Shown piece by piece: positions 33,001 through 44,260 of a stretch of 64,000 nucleotides of DNA (position 1 is the stretch's first letter; every line of letters begins with the position of its first letter). The stretch is from Lepidostoma basale. Lineage: Eukaryota; Arthropoda; Insecta; Trichoptera; Lepidostomatidae. Under the pieces are notes generated by a model. That model had not been told where the DNA came from and ran no database searches. It saw nothing but the letters and a program-made list of their open reading frames with translations. The stretch spans positions 1,240,001-1,304,000 of the forward strand of contig JAHDVF020000875.1 in NCBI GenBank assembly GCA_022606425.2, given 5' to 3'. Position numbers and translations under genes: made by a program.

Positions 33001-33032
33001 TATTAGAACACTTTATATTTTCACTGAACTTA

Positions 33033-33064
33033 GACATGTTTCGGTAACAAGTAACCTTTATCAA
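33033..33064 (-). ncRNA. hammerhead-like motif (degenerate core)
   Basis: Minus strand: TTGATAA in place of CTGATGA, stem II GGTTAC/GTTACC with one mismatch, then GAAACATGTC. Host-sense strand. Confidence 0.5.
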
Positions 33065-33125
33065 TGTTTATAATTTTAACAATAAAAAAAACAGAGCAGT
33101 CACACGGTTATATACTAAATGGAGA

Positions 33126-33245
33126 TCGAGCTATGTATAAAAGTGGAAAGGGTATAATTAGGATTGAGGAGAGGGGAGATGTAACGGGAACATATCGAAT
33201 GGAAGGGGTATAATTAGGATTGAGGAGAGGGAAGATGTAAGAAAG
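33126..33245. repeat. short tandem duplication, two copies
   Basis: GGGGTATAATTAGGATTGAG occurs twice (about 33150 and 33207), about 57 bp apart, with AGGAGAGGG-AGATGTAA after each. Confidence 0.7.
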
Positions 33246-33830
33246 TGTTGTAATTCAAAGTATAACTATATTTATTCAAATATGAATCCACAACACAAAG
33301 TGAAGGCGAATATAGAAGAAACTTTTCTATTTGTTTTTTCACCTCTAAATTTTTTTTATAAAATCAACCGGTTTCGCTTCCGCTGAAACTTCGTAAGAAT
33401 TATAAAGGGAAGTCGGTCCTGACTATGTTTGCTCTTCTTCAATGAAATGCAATGCCATCTTCAATGCCATATGTTATAAATGATAAATAGATTTATTAAA
33501 TAATATTTTTTGTAAGGATAAATGAGGTAAACTTTAAATATTGTTAAAGTATATATTTTTTTACTCGGATCCACTTTTTAATAAGGTTCGCTAACCGCCT
33601 AACCCAGCCTATCCTAATATGAACAAAATACCGATTTGCCCTTTTTTAAAAGCAGTTTGTTTCACATAACCTTGCCTATCTGCGTAATACAAACACACAT
33701 TGATTCAATTATAAATTTAAATTTGATTGATGAAAATGTCAAACATCAATTTGAATTAATCGTTTCAACTAACTTTTACAATTGAAAATAGGTTTTGAAA
33801 TTATAATTCAATATAACTTTTTTTAAATAA
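33246..33830. other. no gene; host intron
   Basis: No recognised element. Confidence 0.35.
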
Positions 33831-33834
33831 ACTT

Positions 33835-34075
33835 AAGGCGGTAGCACTATGGAATTCCATATTGGCGATTTTTTTATGAATTCAAACATTGTTTTTTCCA
33901 CTTTCAGTTTATTTTTCTCGACACGTTTCGTAGGCTTTTAAACCTTCATCATAGGAAGAACGATATAAACTGTTGAGTTTATATCGGTCTCCTGACGATG
34001 AAGGTATAAAAACTTCGAAACATGCTGAAAAAAATAAACTCAAAAGTGGAAAAAACAGTATTATAATTATTTTAA
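33835..34075. repeat. hammerhead inverted dimer (family H2), clear copy
   Basis: Plus arm 33992-34025: CTGACGA, T, GAAG..CTTC stem II, GAAACATGC. It is followed by GAAAAAAATAAACTCAAAAG and TGGAAAAAACAG. The minus arm (33920-33954) mirrors it (ATGATGA, AGG..CCT, CGAAACGTGTCG) with the same downstream block. The arms meet at ~33970. Confidence 0.75.
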
Positions 34076-34199
34076 AAAATCGTAAATATAACTTACAAAG
34101 GGATATTATTTTACCTGGCTTTGTGTGCAAAAATGAAACATGGAACTGTTTATAAGAAAAATAAGAATGGAAGTGTAAATAAGGTTTAAATTAATTAAG

Positions 34200-35105
34200 G
34201 TCATCATCATCATCATCAGCCTTTAGTCGTCCAGTGCTGAACATAGGTCTCCCTTACTGACTTCCACAACTCTCGGCGCTCTGTTGACCATTGACCTCCT
34301 GCCACTCTCTTGATGTCATTAGACCATCTGTCTTGTGGTCTGCCAGGATTTCTATGGCCGGTTCTCGGTCGCCACTCCAGGGTACGTCTTGTCAATTGAT
34401 CATCCATTGCCCTTGCTATATGGCCGGCCCAATTCCAATTCAACGAGGCTATTTTGCACGCTACCTCCGCAACTTTGGTCCTTTCTCTGATCCATTCATT
34501 TCGCTTCCTGTCTCGCAGACTGATGTTTAATATCCTCCTATCCATTGCCTGCTGGGTCACTTGGGGGAGTATTGTTTTTCTTGTGAACGTAACTGTTTCT
34601 AGCCCGTCTGTCAGTACTGGGAGGATGCACATGTCAACTATATTTTTCTTCAGGTGGTTCGAAAATCTTTTGGATTTAAGGATATAGGACAGTTTACCTA
34701 AAGCAGCCCATGCAAGACCCCGTCTACGTTTGATCTTGGCTTCTTGGTTGTCTCTACCAAGCTTGTCCATATGTCCCAGATATATATACGCATCAACTCT
34801 TTCAATGATGTTTCCTTCCACCGTCTCTAGTTGTGGGCGCTCTGAAGTAAACATAATATTTGTTTTGGAGTAGTTCATTTTCATACCCACAGAGCTCGAG
34901 AGATCATTGACATCGTTGAGCATCGATTGCAATTCTTTTTCGTCATTTTCAAAAAGGACGATATCTTCTGCAAATCTTAGGTTAGTTCAGAATTCGCCAT
35001 ATTTTTTTATGCCCTGGTTTTTCCAGACAAGCTTCTTGAAGACACCCTGAAGTGCGGCAGTGAATAATTTGGGGGAGACGGAGTCTCCCTGTCGGACTCC
35101 CCTTA
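34200..35105 (-). pseudogene. LINE family E (RTE-like), RT end to C-terminus
   Basis: Minus strand: GVRQGDSVSPKLFTAALQGV, a stop after YGEF, LRFAEDIVLFENDEKELQ (catalytic FADD reads FAED), then 238 open codons: VGMKMNYSKTNIMFTS, AYIYLGHM, RRRGLAWAALGKLSYIL, NWNWAGHIARAMDDQLTRR, NPGRPQDRWSNDIKR and the stop. Tail is ATG repeats. A loss at the metal-binding pair marks it dead. Confidence 0.88.
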
Positions 35106-35283
35106 ATTAAAGTGCAAGTTTAAATTAAGTGAGACTTTACTTCAAATTAATCCATAGGATTAAAACTAAAAAGAAGAAGAAGAGTCATGTTTGTTTTATA
35201 AAAAAATACAATAATCCTTCGAGCATAATAAAATCATATTGACGTCATGGTTTAGTAAATTTTTTATTTTTTCAATATTTAAC

Positions 35284-35455
35284 TAACTAAAACTAACAAG
35301 CTAACCATCACGCCGTCTCCCCGAAGGGGTAGGCAGAAAGAATGGACTGCCACACTTTTATTTCCTGACATATTTCTCTCGCTTCCTCAACATTCATACA
35401 TCGTGTCATGCACGCGCGTCGATTTCTCTGACTCCTCACATTCAACGTATTTTAC
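35284..35455 (-). repeat. LINE family A 3' end
   Basis: Minus strand: RNRRACMTRCMNVEEAREIC, then PFGETA-stop and GTTA-like tail. Only ~170 bp. Confidence 0.75.
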
Positions 35456-35519
35456 AAAAAAGGGTTTTTATATATCGTTCTCCTGAAGATAAAGCTATAA
35501 AACATTCTAGAAAAGTAAA

Positions 35520-35775
35520 TATAACCATCACGCCGTCTCTCCGAAGGGGTAGTCAGGAAGAAAGGACCACCACACTGTTCTGTTTTCACATACATGTCTC
35601 GATTTCTCTAATTCATACATCGTGTAATGCACGCAAGTCGATTTCTTAGACTCCTCACATGTCCGACATTCAATATTTGATTTATTTGATCGTGCCACGT
35701 TTTCCTCGTTCTTCCTCTATTACTGGTTCCATTTACATGTTACCATGTATATTTTTTACCATTCTTTCTTTTAAC
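35520..35775 (-). repeat. LINE family A 3' fragment (older)
   Basis: Minus strand: VNGTSNRGRTRKTWHDQIN then HVRSLRNRLACITRCMN-like, with breaks. Separated from the previous copy by a hammerhead-repeat relic (35465-35520). Confidence 0.65.
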
Positions 35776-36345
35776 ATTTAAAAAGGAGAAATGCAATGTT
35801 GGAACTCTCATATTTCATTGTTGAAAAAACGTGTTTCCCACAAGAGAAAAACAGATTTAATTATGTAGATTTATCTCCTAGTTTGTGGGTAGGTGCAATC
35901 AAAGCCATATATTCTGAAACAATTCTGAAAAAAAAATTCGAGACAGTAAGGGGAACCCCGAATTGAAAGGTTTATTGAGATTAATGTTTACCGCTTGAAA
36001 AAAAAAATGTCACGAGCCGTCAGTGGGATTTACAAGTTTCGCTGAAGACTTAATACGTTTTTTACACGCCCGCAATTGTGTTTATTCAACGAATATTCAA
36101 GTAAGAGATGTCTCAGTTAATTTGCATACGACGCAACGTATCTGTGGCTTGAAAACTGCTTAGGAAATCATAAAATTTCAGTATATATTTCATGTTTCGT
36201 GGGACGGAAGAACGCCTACGCGAAAGCTTCTCACGGATTTATCTTTAATTTTCCCACAAAAAGTAAAACTTGCAGAAACGTCGTGTTGGCGCCAAATGAA
36301 AAGCTGACTATTTTTTATTAATAAACAATCACTGCTTTTTTCATT
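35776..36345. other. no gene; host intron
   Basis: No recognised element. Confidence 0.35.
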
Positions 36346-36349
36346 TTTA

Positions 36350-36825
36350 GTGTATTATCTCTATTTGTACTCTAATGGTATTCTTGTGCCGATCCTTATG
36401 TATGAAAGTGAAGCATGGAACTGTCAAAAAAAATCTCCAAGAAGAATGTGTGATAAATTTGTATATGATACAGTGTCAAATGCAAATATAAGAAGTAGTG
36501 AATGCAAAGCGAATGAACGCGTTAGAAACAAACAATGAGGAGGTTATTACGATGGATTGGACACGGAAAGAATGAGTGAAGACACAATGGTGAAAACACG
36601 AGGTGAACGGAGCTAGAAATAGAGGAAGGCCGAGGAAAACTTAGCATAAAAAATTTAAATGTCAGTCACGTGAGGAGCCTAAGAAATCTATGTGGGTACA
36701 TGACACGATGTATGAATATAGAGGAAGCGAGAGATGCATATGAGGACAGAACAGTTTGATAGTCCATTATTTCTGCCTACGTCTTCGGAGAGACGGTGTG
36801 ATGGTTAGTTAATTAATTATTTATA
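36350..36825 (+). repeat. LINE family A 3' fragment
   Basis: LVPILMYESEAWNCQKK, RRMCDKFVYDTVSNANIRS, then with shifts GRPRKT, MTRCMN(I)EEAR and SAYVFGETV before GTTAGTTAATTAATTA. Confidence 0.75.
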
Positions 36826-36839
36826 TCTAATTGTCTAGA

Positions 36840-36985
36840 ATTTTTTATACCTTTATCTTCAGGATAATGATATAAAAAAAAAACTTTTTTTTGTAATATA
36901 TCGTTCTTTCGATTATAAATGTCGATAAAAACTTGTCGAGAAATTTTTTATCAACATAAAAAAAACAGTGTTAAAATTATCATTC
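36840..36985. repeat. hammerhead repeat (family H2) relic
   Basis: TCTTCAGGATAATGATA and AAACTTGTCGAGAAATTTTT flank a decayed core; ends in AAAAAAAACAGTG as in other H2 copies. Confidence 0.5.
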
Positions 36986-37014
36986 TATAATCCCACAATT
37001 TTAACGTCTTAAAT

Positions 37015-37290
37015 TTCACTAACTAACTAACCATCACGTCGTCTCCTCGGAGGGGTAGGCAGGAAGAATGGACCGTCATATTGTTCTGTCCTGACATACT
37101 TCTCTATTTTGCTTTACATTCATGCATCTCGCTTCCTCTACATTTAATATTTGATTGATTTGATCGTGTCACGTTTCATAACACTTTCATTCGCACTACA
37201 TTCACTTCCTATCTTTGCATTTGACACTATCATATAAAGAGTTACTACACATTCGTCTAAGAGATCTCATTTCTACTATTTATTTATTTT
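37015..37290 (-). repeat. LINE family A, internally deleted
   Basis: Terminus (CTCCGAGGAGACGACGTGAT on the minus strand) joined to the RSLRRM.. block at 37240-37275. About 200 bp between them are missing. Confidence 0.65.
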
Positions 37291-37322
37291 ATTAATATTT
37301 TTTAAATTCTAGGATATTGTCG

Positions 37323-37359
37323 TGAAAGCAGTTTCGGAAACAAATATTGGCATCTTCAG
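37323..37359 (-). ncRNA. hammerhead-like motif
   Basis: Minus strand: CTGAAGA core intact, T, GCCAA..TTTCC (weakened stem II), GAAACTGCTTTC. The palindromic stem III is lost. Host-sense strand. Confidence 0.5.
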
Positions 37360-37380
37360 GTGTCACAAACAACCAAAGTT

Positions 37381-37800
37381 ACAACTAGAAAAACTTAATT
37401 TAAGATTCTAAACTCATATTTTTTTTGAGCCATTGATAAATAATAGTCAGTGGATTTAAGTGATCGGTTCAAATATTATTTTTTGTATTCTACAATGTAT
37501 GCAAAACAGTAACAATAATTCACGCCTTTAAAATACGTTCTATGGACTCTGAATAAAACATAAATTTTAGAATTTTCACTTCAGCTATTTGTAGTCGTAA
37601 TAATAAAAGGAATTCTATGTAAATTTAATTCACTTATTCATTTGAGCTTTTTAAACAGTAAAACGGGATGAACTCGGAAAATTAACATCGCCGGAGATAC
37701 TTGAATCGGATAAATAATGCGGGAGAGATTCGCACTGACACCCTTTGAAGCCGACTTGAATGTGAAAATGACGCTTTAATGTTTGTTAATATAACTATAA
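37381..37800. other. no gene; host intron
   Basis: No recognised element. Confidence 0.35.
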
Positions 37801-37804
37801 TAAA

Positions 37805-37985
37805 TGTAAAAATAATATTAACACATAATTAATATGAATATAAACGTCTGTCTTCTAGGGGTTTTATTATATTTTAGACGGAATAACATGTTTTGCTCTT
37901 CTAAAGTATTATCAAACATGTCATTCCATCTAAACTATAATAAAATTCCTAGAAGACAGACGTTTTCATTCATATTACGAGGCGT
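37805..37985. repeat. ACATGT hammerhead inverted dimer (H3)
   Basis: Left arm ATAAACGTCTGTCTTCTAGG..GGAATAACATGTTTTGC mirrors right arm TCAAACATGTCATTCC..CTAGAAGACAGACGTTTTC. Both cores have lost GAAA or CTGATGA. Confidence 0.65.
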
Positions 37986-38455
37986 ATCTTTAAAGTAAGT
38001 ACCGTTTTGATATTAACAAAAAACAGTAAACTATTTGTAACAATTTTATTTTTACATGAAAGACCAACGTTTTATTACTTTTTACATAAATAACTACTAA
38101 TACATACAGACACTTGTCATATTGAAATACAAGCTTTTGTATTCCATCGTGATAAAAGCCTGACTTGACTTGAGCGTTATAATGCTGAAGGTGAAGATTA
38201 TTTAAGTCAAACTATCACAGGCGAAGAAACATTGGTGGCCTACGTTACACCAGAATCAAAACAACAATCCATATGGCGCCATTCAACATCGCCTAATAAA
38301 GTGTATAGCCTTTGAACATGAAAATGACATACCGTGAAAAATTAACTCAAAACTGGAAAAAACAGTGTTTTAAATCATTTAAACAGTGTTAACCCTTACA
38401 TTTATTTTAAACTGAATAGTGTTCTTATTTTTGTATTAATTTATTTTACAATATG
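37986..38455. other. no gene; host intron
   Basis: 38330-38385 keeps AACTCAAAACTGGAAAAAAC of family H2. No gene. Confidence 0.35.
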
Positions 38456-38467
38456 ACGAAATATAAT

Positions 38468-39008
38468 CTTCTAAGATGGCAATAAAGCTAAGATGGCAGT
38501 GCACAATGGTGTTCTTGTGCCGACCCTTATGTATGGAAGTGAAGCATGGAACTGGCAAAAGAAGGATGAAAGTATAATAAATGCAGTATAAATGAGATCT
38601 CTAAAACGAATGTGTGGCAAATCTGTATATGATAGAGTGACAAATGCAAGTATAAGAAGTGAATGTGGTGCGAATGAAAGTGTTATGAACAAAATAAGGA
38701 AAGGGTCATTAAGATGGTTTGGACACATGGAAAGAATGAGTGAAGACAGAATGGTAAAGAAGGTATATGTAAACGGCGTGAACTGAACTAGAAATATAGG
38801 AAGGCCGAGGAAAACGTGGCACGATCAAATCAATCAAATATTGAATGTCGGTCGCGTGAGGAGTCGGAAAAATCGACGTGCGTGCATGACAAGATGTATG
38901 ATTGTAGAGGAATCGAGAGAAGTATGTCAGGACAGAAAAGTGTGGCGTTCCATTCTTTCTGCCAACCCCTCCAGAAAGACGGCATGATGGTAAGTTAGTT
39001 AGTTAGTT
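38468..39008 (+). repeat. LINE family A, 5' truncated, 12-bp TSD
   Basis: LVPTLMYGSEAWNWQKKDES, KRMCGKSVYDRVTNASIRSE, SLRWFGHMERMSEDRMVKK, then shifted GRPRKTWHDQINQ and a GTTA tail. Duplication ACGAAATATAAT at 38456-38467 and 39009-39020. Confidence 0.85.
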
Positions 39009-39020
39009 ACGAAATATAAT

Positions 39021-39499
39021 TCTTCAAGTGGTGTTGGCATCTTCAAGTATTACATAAACTGTTATAATATAAAATAATTTTATATTATTTAAATGGTTTA
39101 ATGTTCCCTCTGTAAATAACGTTCCTCCTAAAAGCACCCTGACGGGATTGCTGTACATATTTTAAATAATACAAAAGTACTTGCTTCAACACAACCTATC
39201 GCCGGATCCGAGAACATGATTCATCGCGGAATATTTATTCAGTTGTACCGACATTTTTAAAAGTTTCCCTATTAATCTTCATAAACGGTGAAATATTTGG
39301 TCCGGCGAGGTGTAACAACCATACAACAGGAAACGCGACAAAAGCCTAGGAAAATTTTCCAATATTTATTAACAGAAAAAATGTCTATACGCGCCAAACT
39401 TTCGTGCATGGAAAACCCTAAATTAATTTCCGGTACTATTTTACAATGTGCCGATACAATTTGCCCTAAGGATATAACAAAAAAACATATTTTAATATA
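39021..39499. other. no gene; host intron
   Basis: Starts with a hammerhead relic (GATGCCAACACCACTTG on the minus strand near 39022-39040). The remainder is unrecognised. Confidence 0.35.
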
Positions 39500-39511
39500 T
39501 AATATAATATA

Positions 39512-39862
39512 GAATGAGATCACTTTAAAGAATGTGCGGGAAAACGTTGTGTGATAGAATACCGAACGATGAAATAAGAAAGAAATATATGGCAGATGAC
39601 CGCATCATGGATAAAATTAAAAAATGATCCCTGAGATGGTTTGGACATGCGGAACGAATGGATGAGAGAAGAATGGTTAACAAGTTGTACACAAGCAGCG
39701 TGAGTGGAAAAAGAAGGAAAACATGGCATGACCAAATTAATCAATTACTAAAAGGCCGTCACATTCGAAGTCGGAATAATCGACGTGCGTGCATGGTACG
39801 ATCTATCCTCTCTGCCTACCCTTCCGGAGAAATGGCTTGATGGTTAGTTAGTAGTTGTAAGT
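39512..39862 (+). repeat. LINE family A divergent subfamily, 12-bp TSD
   Basis: RSL.RMCGKTLCDRIPNDEIRKK, SLRWFGHAERMDERRMVNKLY, KTWHDQINQLL, ACMVRS, LSAYPSGEMA then GTTAGTTAG. Duplication TAATATAATATA at 39500-39511 and 39863-39874 (low-complexity, so moderate weight). It lacks the CMNVEEAREIC block. Confidence 0.75.
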
Positions 39863-39954
39863 TAATATAATATAAACATGTTTACATATTTCTGAACTTA
39901 TCCATATTTCTTACATAATTAAAAAATATATTTATTGTTTCTTGAGCAATGATG

Positions 39955-40085
39955 TAAAATTCTACATTAAATAATTAATATGGATTATGACGTCAGTTTT
40001 ATAGAAGTTTTATTATATTTTATGTGAATGAAATGTTTTGCCCTTCTAAGCCATTAACAAATATGGCGAAATTTCATTTATATAT
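39955..40085 (-). repeat. ACATGT hammerhead repeat arm (H3)
   Basis: Minus strand H3 block: CTTAGAAGGGCAAAACATTTCATTC then CATAAAATATAATAAAACTTC. It was the target of the LINE B copy at 40086. Confidence 0.55.
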
Positions 40086-40413
40086 CTTCTTCTTCCCTTT
40101 TTGTAGACTCAGGAGTCTGTTATTTCAGGCGGGTCCTCTTGAGATGCTGAACTCCAGCTTTCTCTCCACCGTTTCGGGGGTCTTCCTGTGTGTGGTATTC
40201 TATTTGAGCTCATCCTTTCTACGTGTTCATGCCAGTATCGCCGTCTTTGACGTCCCCATCTGACCACATCTTCGACCTCGCAGATTTCTCGGATTGCTGT
40301 ATTCCTAACTCGATCACGTAGGGTCTTGCCAGCTATAGCGCGGAGCGTTTTCATCTCGGTTGTCCTGAGCATGCTCTTTGTCTTGACAGTATCTGCCCTC
40401 GATTCAATGCCAA
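40086..40413 (-). repeat. LINE family B 3' end, 13-bp TSD
   Basis: Minus strand 87-codon frame: MLRTTEMKTLRAIAGKTLRD, EICEVEDVVRWGRQRRRYWH, GRPPKRWRESWSSASQEDPP, stop, AAGAAGAAG tail. TTCATTTATATAT at 40073-40085 and 40414-40426. Confidence 0.85.
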
Positions 40414-40429
40414 TTCATTTATATATAAT

Positions 40430-40975
40430 ACTTAGAATCATTAGTCACATTGATATGTGTCAAATCAGTTGTAAACAATTTGTATAAAGATGTTTTTTAG
40501 AAACACTTTATTTCGTACTACCACAAATAACTTTTTGATTAATATAATGTCATTTAGTATTCCTTAACTATGTAATCATTGTCGTAAAATTTCTTAATGA
40601 GTTCCAAGAAGCACTTTCCAGTATTTCTACGCCTACCCGAATAATTATTTGTTAAAAATGTATAAAGTCACATCAATTTTCGTAAATTACCATATTCTGC
40701 TCCATTCACTAGTGTATATAAACAACAACGAGCTGAAATTTCATCATATTTGATAATGCCTTTGAAAGGCAAAACATGTTATTGCTATAAAATATAATAA
40801 AACTTCTTGAAAACTGACGTTTTCATTCGTATTTGTTACTTTATAAATAATAATTATAGTTAAATTAATACTAACGTATTTCGGACAGAGGAGCCCTTTA
40901 TCAGCATTGGTAATTATTGTACGTATAAAAAAAATTATAATTTATTAAAATATTATAATATTAAAATATTAATAA
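40430..40975. other. no gene; two hammerhead relics
   Basis: 40750-40830 plus: TTGATAATGCCTTTGAAAGG, CAAAACATGTTATT and the H3 downstream block. 40875-40904 minus: CTGATAA, AGGGC..TGTCC, GAAATACG. Otherwise unrecognised. Confidence 0.45.
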
Positions 40976-40979
40976 TATA

Positions 40980-41135
40980 TTATGTCGGCCATGTGAGGAG
41001 TCAGAGAAATCGACGCGCGTGCATGACACGATGTATGAATGTTGAGGAAGCGAGAGAAATATGTCAGGGAAGAAAAGTGGGGGCAGTCCATTCTTTCTGC
41101 CTACCCACTCGGCTTGATGGTTAGTTAGTTAGTTA
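40980..41135 (+). repeat. LINE family A terminus, ~155 bp
   Basis: HVRSQRNRRACMTRCMNVEE, AREICQGRK then GTTAGTTAGTTA. One of the shortest A insertions, flanked by AT-rich DNA. Confidence 0.75.
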
Positions 41136-41139
41136 TTTA

Positions 41140-41590
41140 AAAAATATATATTTTAACCAAAATTTTGATGAAAATTGACAGTTTTGACAGATAGACAAAC
41201 AGGCGAAACATATCATTCATATAATACATAAAAAACTTCTTTAAACAGGCGTTTCCATTCATATTAATCATTAAAAAAACGATGAAGGGCTTCTGTGTCC
41301 GAAACATGTTTGTGTTAATTAAATAATTTTTTTTAATTAAGTATTGCTTACAAAGAAATAAAACACGTGCAATGAATCGCAACACAAAGTTATGATGAAT
41401 ATAGAAGAATACACTGTTTTCTAATAAGTTTTATTATATTTTTTTGTTATTGACAGTTTTCGACTATCTAAGACATTTGATAATGCCTTAACCAGCAAAA
41501 CACTCATTCACATAAAATATACAGTGACTTTTAGGAAACATATGTTTTCATTCGTATTAATTATAAAAAAAATATATGTTTTAGAAATTT
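41140..41590. repeat. hammerhead repeat relics (H3 and others)
   Basis: GGCGAAACATATCATTC (41200), CGATGA..CCGAAACATGTTTG (41279-41312) and TTGATAATGCCTTAACCAGC followed by AAAACACTCATTC (41483-41515), each with parts of the H3 downstream block. Confidence 0.5.
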
Positions 41591-42185
41591 ATTTTTATCC
41601 TCTACAAAACATTAAATACAAGAATGCAATTATGTACTTCCATCATAACTTAATTATTTTTCATAGTCTCTGCTAAATATCTTATCAAACTAATATTAAT
41701 AAAAAGTAAAATGTCTAAGGCAAGAAAGAATGATATAAATTGGGGGTAAAACGAATAAAACATGTCGAACAAACTACCAAAAGATTTCATAACATTAGCT
41801 AAAATATGGTCGTATCTAGGAGACGTTCAATACCGAACAAATAGGGATAAATCCAGCTTTTATCTTACAACTTTATGCCTCCTTTCCCTTGTCGTCCCTT
41901 TAAACAAACTCGCCGCCTGCGGGGAAATACTGTTCCGAGGGAAAAGGCGGAAAAATTTCCCCGGATTTCCCTCGCCTTGTTTACCCCTGGTACATTTTTT
42001 CTACGGTGGAAAATAGGGTACTTTTCCGGTGTTATAGAAATGGGTGACAGTCGGCGACATTAGTGATAATGGGTGTAATCTGGATCAGGGGTTGAGTCTT
42101 TAAAAATAGGACCTATCAAGAAAACAAAGACTTTTTATTAATATCAAATCCTTACTTCGGAGTTTTAAAGTCAATCAAGAGTCCT
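41591..42185. other. no gene; host intron
   Basis: Less AT-rich from 41870 to 42010; two overlapping frames there have no domain. Confidence 0.35.
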
Positions 42186-42189
42186 AAAT

Positions 42190-43700
42190 ATATGCCTGTC
42201 ACAATGCTGCCCAGTAAGAGTCAATCCACTGATATCAATTTAAATAACTATAAATTCGAGACCGTGAAACAGTTAATGTACTTAGGCTTCCTAGTTAATA
42301 GAATAAATTATTTTAGCGAAGATATTGGGAAACGGATATACGCAGCAAAAAGATGCTACTTTGGTCTCAATAAACACTTCGAGTCGCGTTTACTGCCCAG
42401 AAAAACAAATACCACGTAAATTAAAATAAAACGTTAATCAGACAATTAATTAGAGATGAGGTGTCGAGAATGTATGAGGTATGCAAGTCAAATGATTTAC
42501 TGGTGAATGTCGGAAAGTCAAAGGTGATGGTTTTTGAAAGGGAAGAGCAAATGATAGTTTGTAATATATGTGTGAACGAAGAGAACTTGGAACAGGTGAG
42601 GGAATTTGTGTATTTAGCTAGCATGTTCACAGCAGATGGGCGAACGGATAGTGATGTCGAAAGAAGGGTTGGTGCGGGTAACAAAGTGAATGGAGCTTTA
42701 AAAATAGTTATTGGAAACAAGAATTTATCAATGAAAGCGAAAACGGCCGTTCACAATGGAGTTCTGGTCCCAACCCTAATGTATGGAAGCGAAGCATGGA
42801 ACTGCCAGAAGAAGGATGAGAGCAGAATAAATGCGGTATAGATGAGGTCCCTAAGACGTTTGTGTGGTAGAACGATATACGACAGAATCTCAAATGCTGA
42901 TAAAATAAAAGAATGTATAGCGGAAGAATGTATTATGAACAAAATTATGAAAGGATCGCTGCGTTAGTTCGGACATATGGAGCACATGGATGGAGAAATA
43001 ATGGTTAAGAATGTATACGTAAATAATGTAAATGGAGTACGGAGTCGAGGCAGACCGAGGAAAACATGGCATGACCAAATTAATCAAATGTTAAATGTTG
43101 GTCATGTTAGAAGTCGGAAGAATCGACGTGGGTGTATGACTCGCTGTATGAATGTGAAGGAAGTTAGAGAGGTGTGCCAGGATAGAGTAGTGTGGCTGTC
43201 CTTTCTCTCTGCCTACCCCTACGGGGAAACGGCGTGATGGTTTGTTGTTGTTAATTAGACCAGTTCTAACATATGCCTCGGAGACTTGGACACTCACTAA
43301 ACGTGATGAAGTAAAGTTAAACTGCTTTGAATGAAAGATCCTCCGCAGAATCTTCAGGCCCATTAAGGATGGTTAGATGTGGAGAAGAAGATACGACCCA
43401 GAGCTCTACGATCTACACCAGGATATCAGCGTGGTCAAGTTTATAAAGAATAGCAGACTGCGCTGGCTAGGGCACTTGCACCGCATGGGGGATCTGGAGC
43501 TCCCTAAAAGAGTGTTGTTTGACAATCAGTAGGGCCAAGAAGCGTCACCAGGCCGAGACTGCGATGGTTGCATGGTGCCGTGGCAGACAGTCGGGTCATT
43601 GAACAGCAAGACTGGGAGGTAACAGCCAGAGACAAGACGGGATAGAGACGTTTCTTGGAGGAAGCTAAGACTCATCAAAGATTTTAACGCCGAAGATTAG
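42190..43700 (+). pseudogene. LINE family F, split by a family A element
   Basis: 5' piece (42190-42443): NLNNYKFETVKQLMYLGFLV, DIGKRIYAAKRCYFGLNKHF. 3' piece (43250-43700): LIRPVLTYASETWTLTKRD, ILRRIFRPIKDG, LHQDISVVKFIKNSRLRWLG, HLHRMGDLELPKRVLF. The two halves are consecutive parts of one RTE-like C-terminus. Several stops. Confidence 0.8.
42444..43249 (+). pseudogene. LINE family A (TTTG-tailed subfamily), nested
   Basis: VRRMYEVCKSNDLLVNVGKS, VREFVYLASMFTADGRTDSD, NLSMKAKTAVHNGVLVPTL, MYGSEAWNCQKKDESRINAV without the frameshift seen in 3890-4975, then stops, GRPRKTWHDQINQMLNVGHV and PYGETA-stop. Tail TTTGTTGTT rather than GTTA. Duplication GTTAATCAGAC (42433-42443) and GTTAATTAGAC (43250-43260), one mismatch. 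Confidence 0.85.
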
Positions 43701-43739
43701 AATAATACGGAGTTTAATTGAATTAAATAATTTTATCAA

Positions 43740-44260
43740 CATTGTTAACTGTTTAAATAAAAACCTTGGTTATAAATATCACAATTGATTATATTTTGTC
43801 AGGAAGACCCCCGAAACGGTGGAGAGAAAGCTTGAGTTCAACGTCTCAAGAGGACCCGCCTGAAATAACAGACTCCCGAGTCTACCAAAAGTGAAAAAGA
43901 AGAAGAAGTAGATATAGTTAGAACATGTGACCAATTGCGACCCGTTAAATATTCACGAATGAAAATATATTTTACCCTTTATAAACTTGGTTCACCGTAA
44001 AATCGTAATCAGTAATAAGTTTAAAACATACTCGTATAATGTAAATATTTTTTTCACGCCTTAATTAACATTGAAGATTAAATTATTAACTGTTTAAATA
44101 AAAACCCTGGTTATAAATATCACAATTGATTATATTTTGTCACGAAGACCCCCGAAACGGTGGAGAGAAAGCTGGAGTTCAGCGTCTCAATAGGACCCGC
44201 CTGAAATAACAGACTCCTGAGTCTATCAAAAGAGAAAAAGAAGAAGATTATATTTTGTCG
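43740..44260 (+). repeat. ~345-bp tandem duplication carrying LINE B tails
   Basis: TTAACTGTTTAAATAAAAAC..TCACAATTGATTATATTTTG occurs at 43743 and 44088, each followed by the last ~100 bp of LINE B (RPPKRWRES.SS.SQ.DPPEIT, AAGAAG). In the second copy the tail has an exact 14-bp TSD GATTATATTTTGTC (44128-44141, 44246-44259). Confidence 0.8.
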
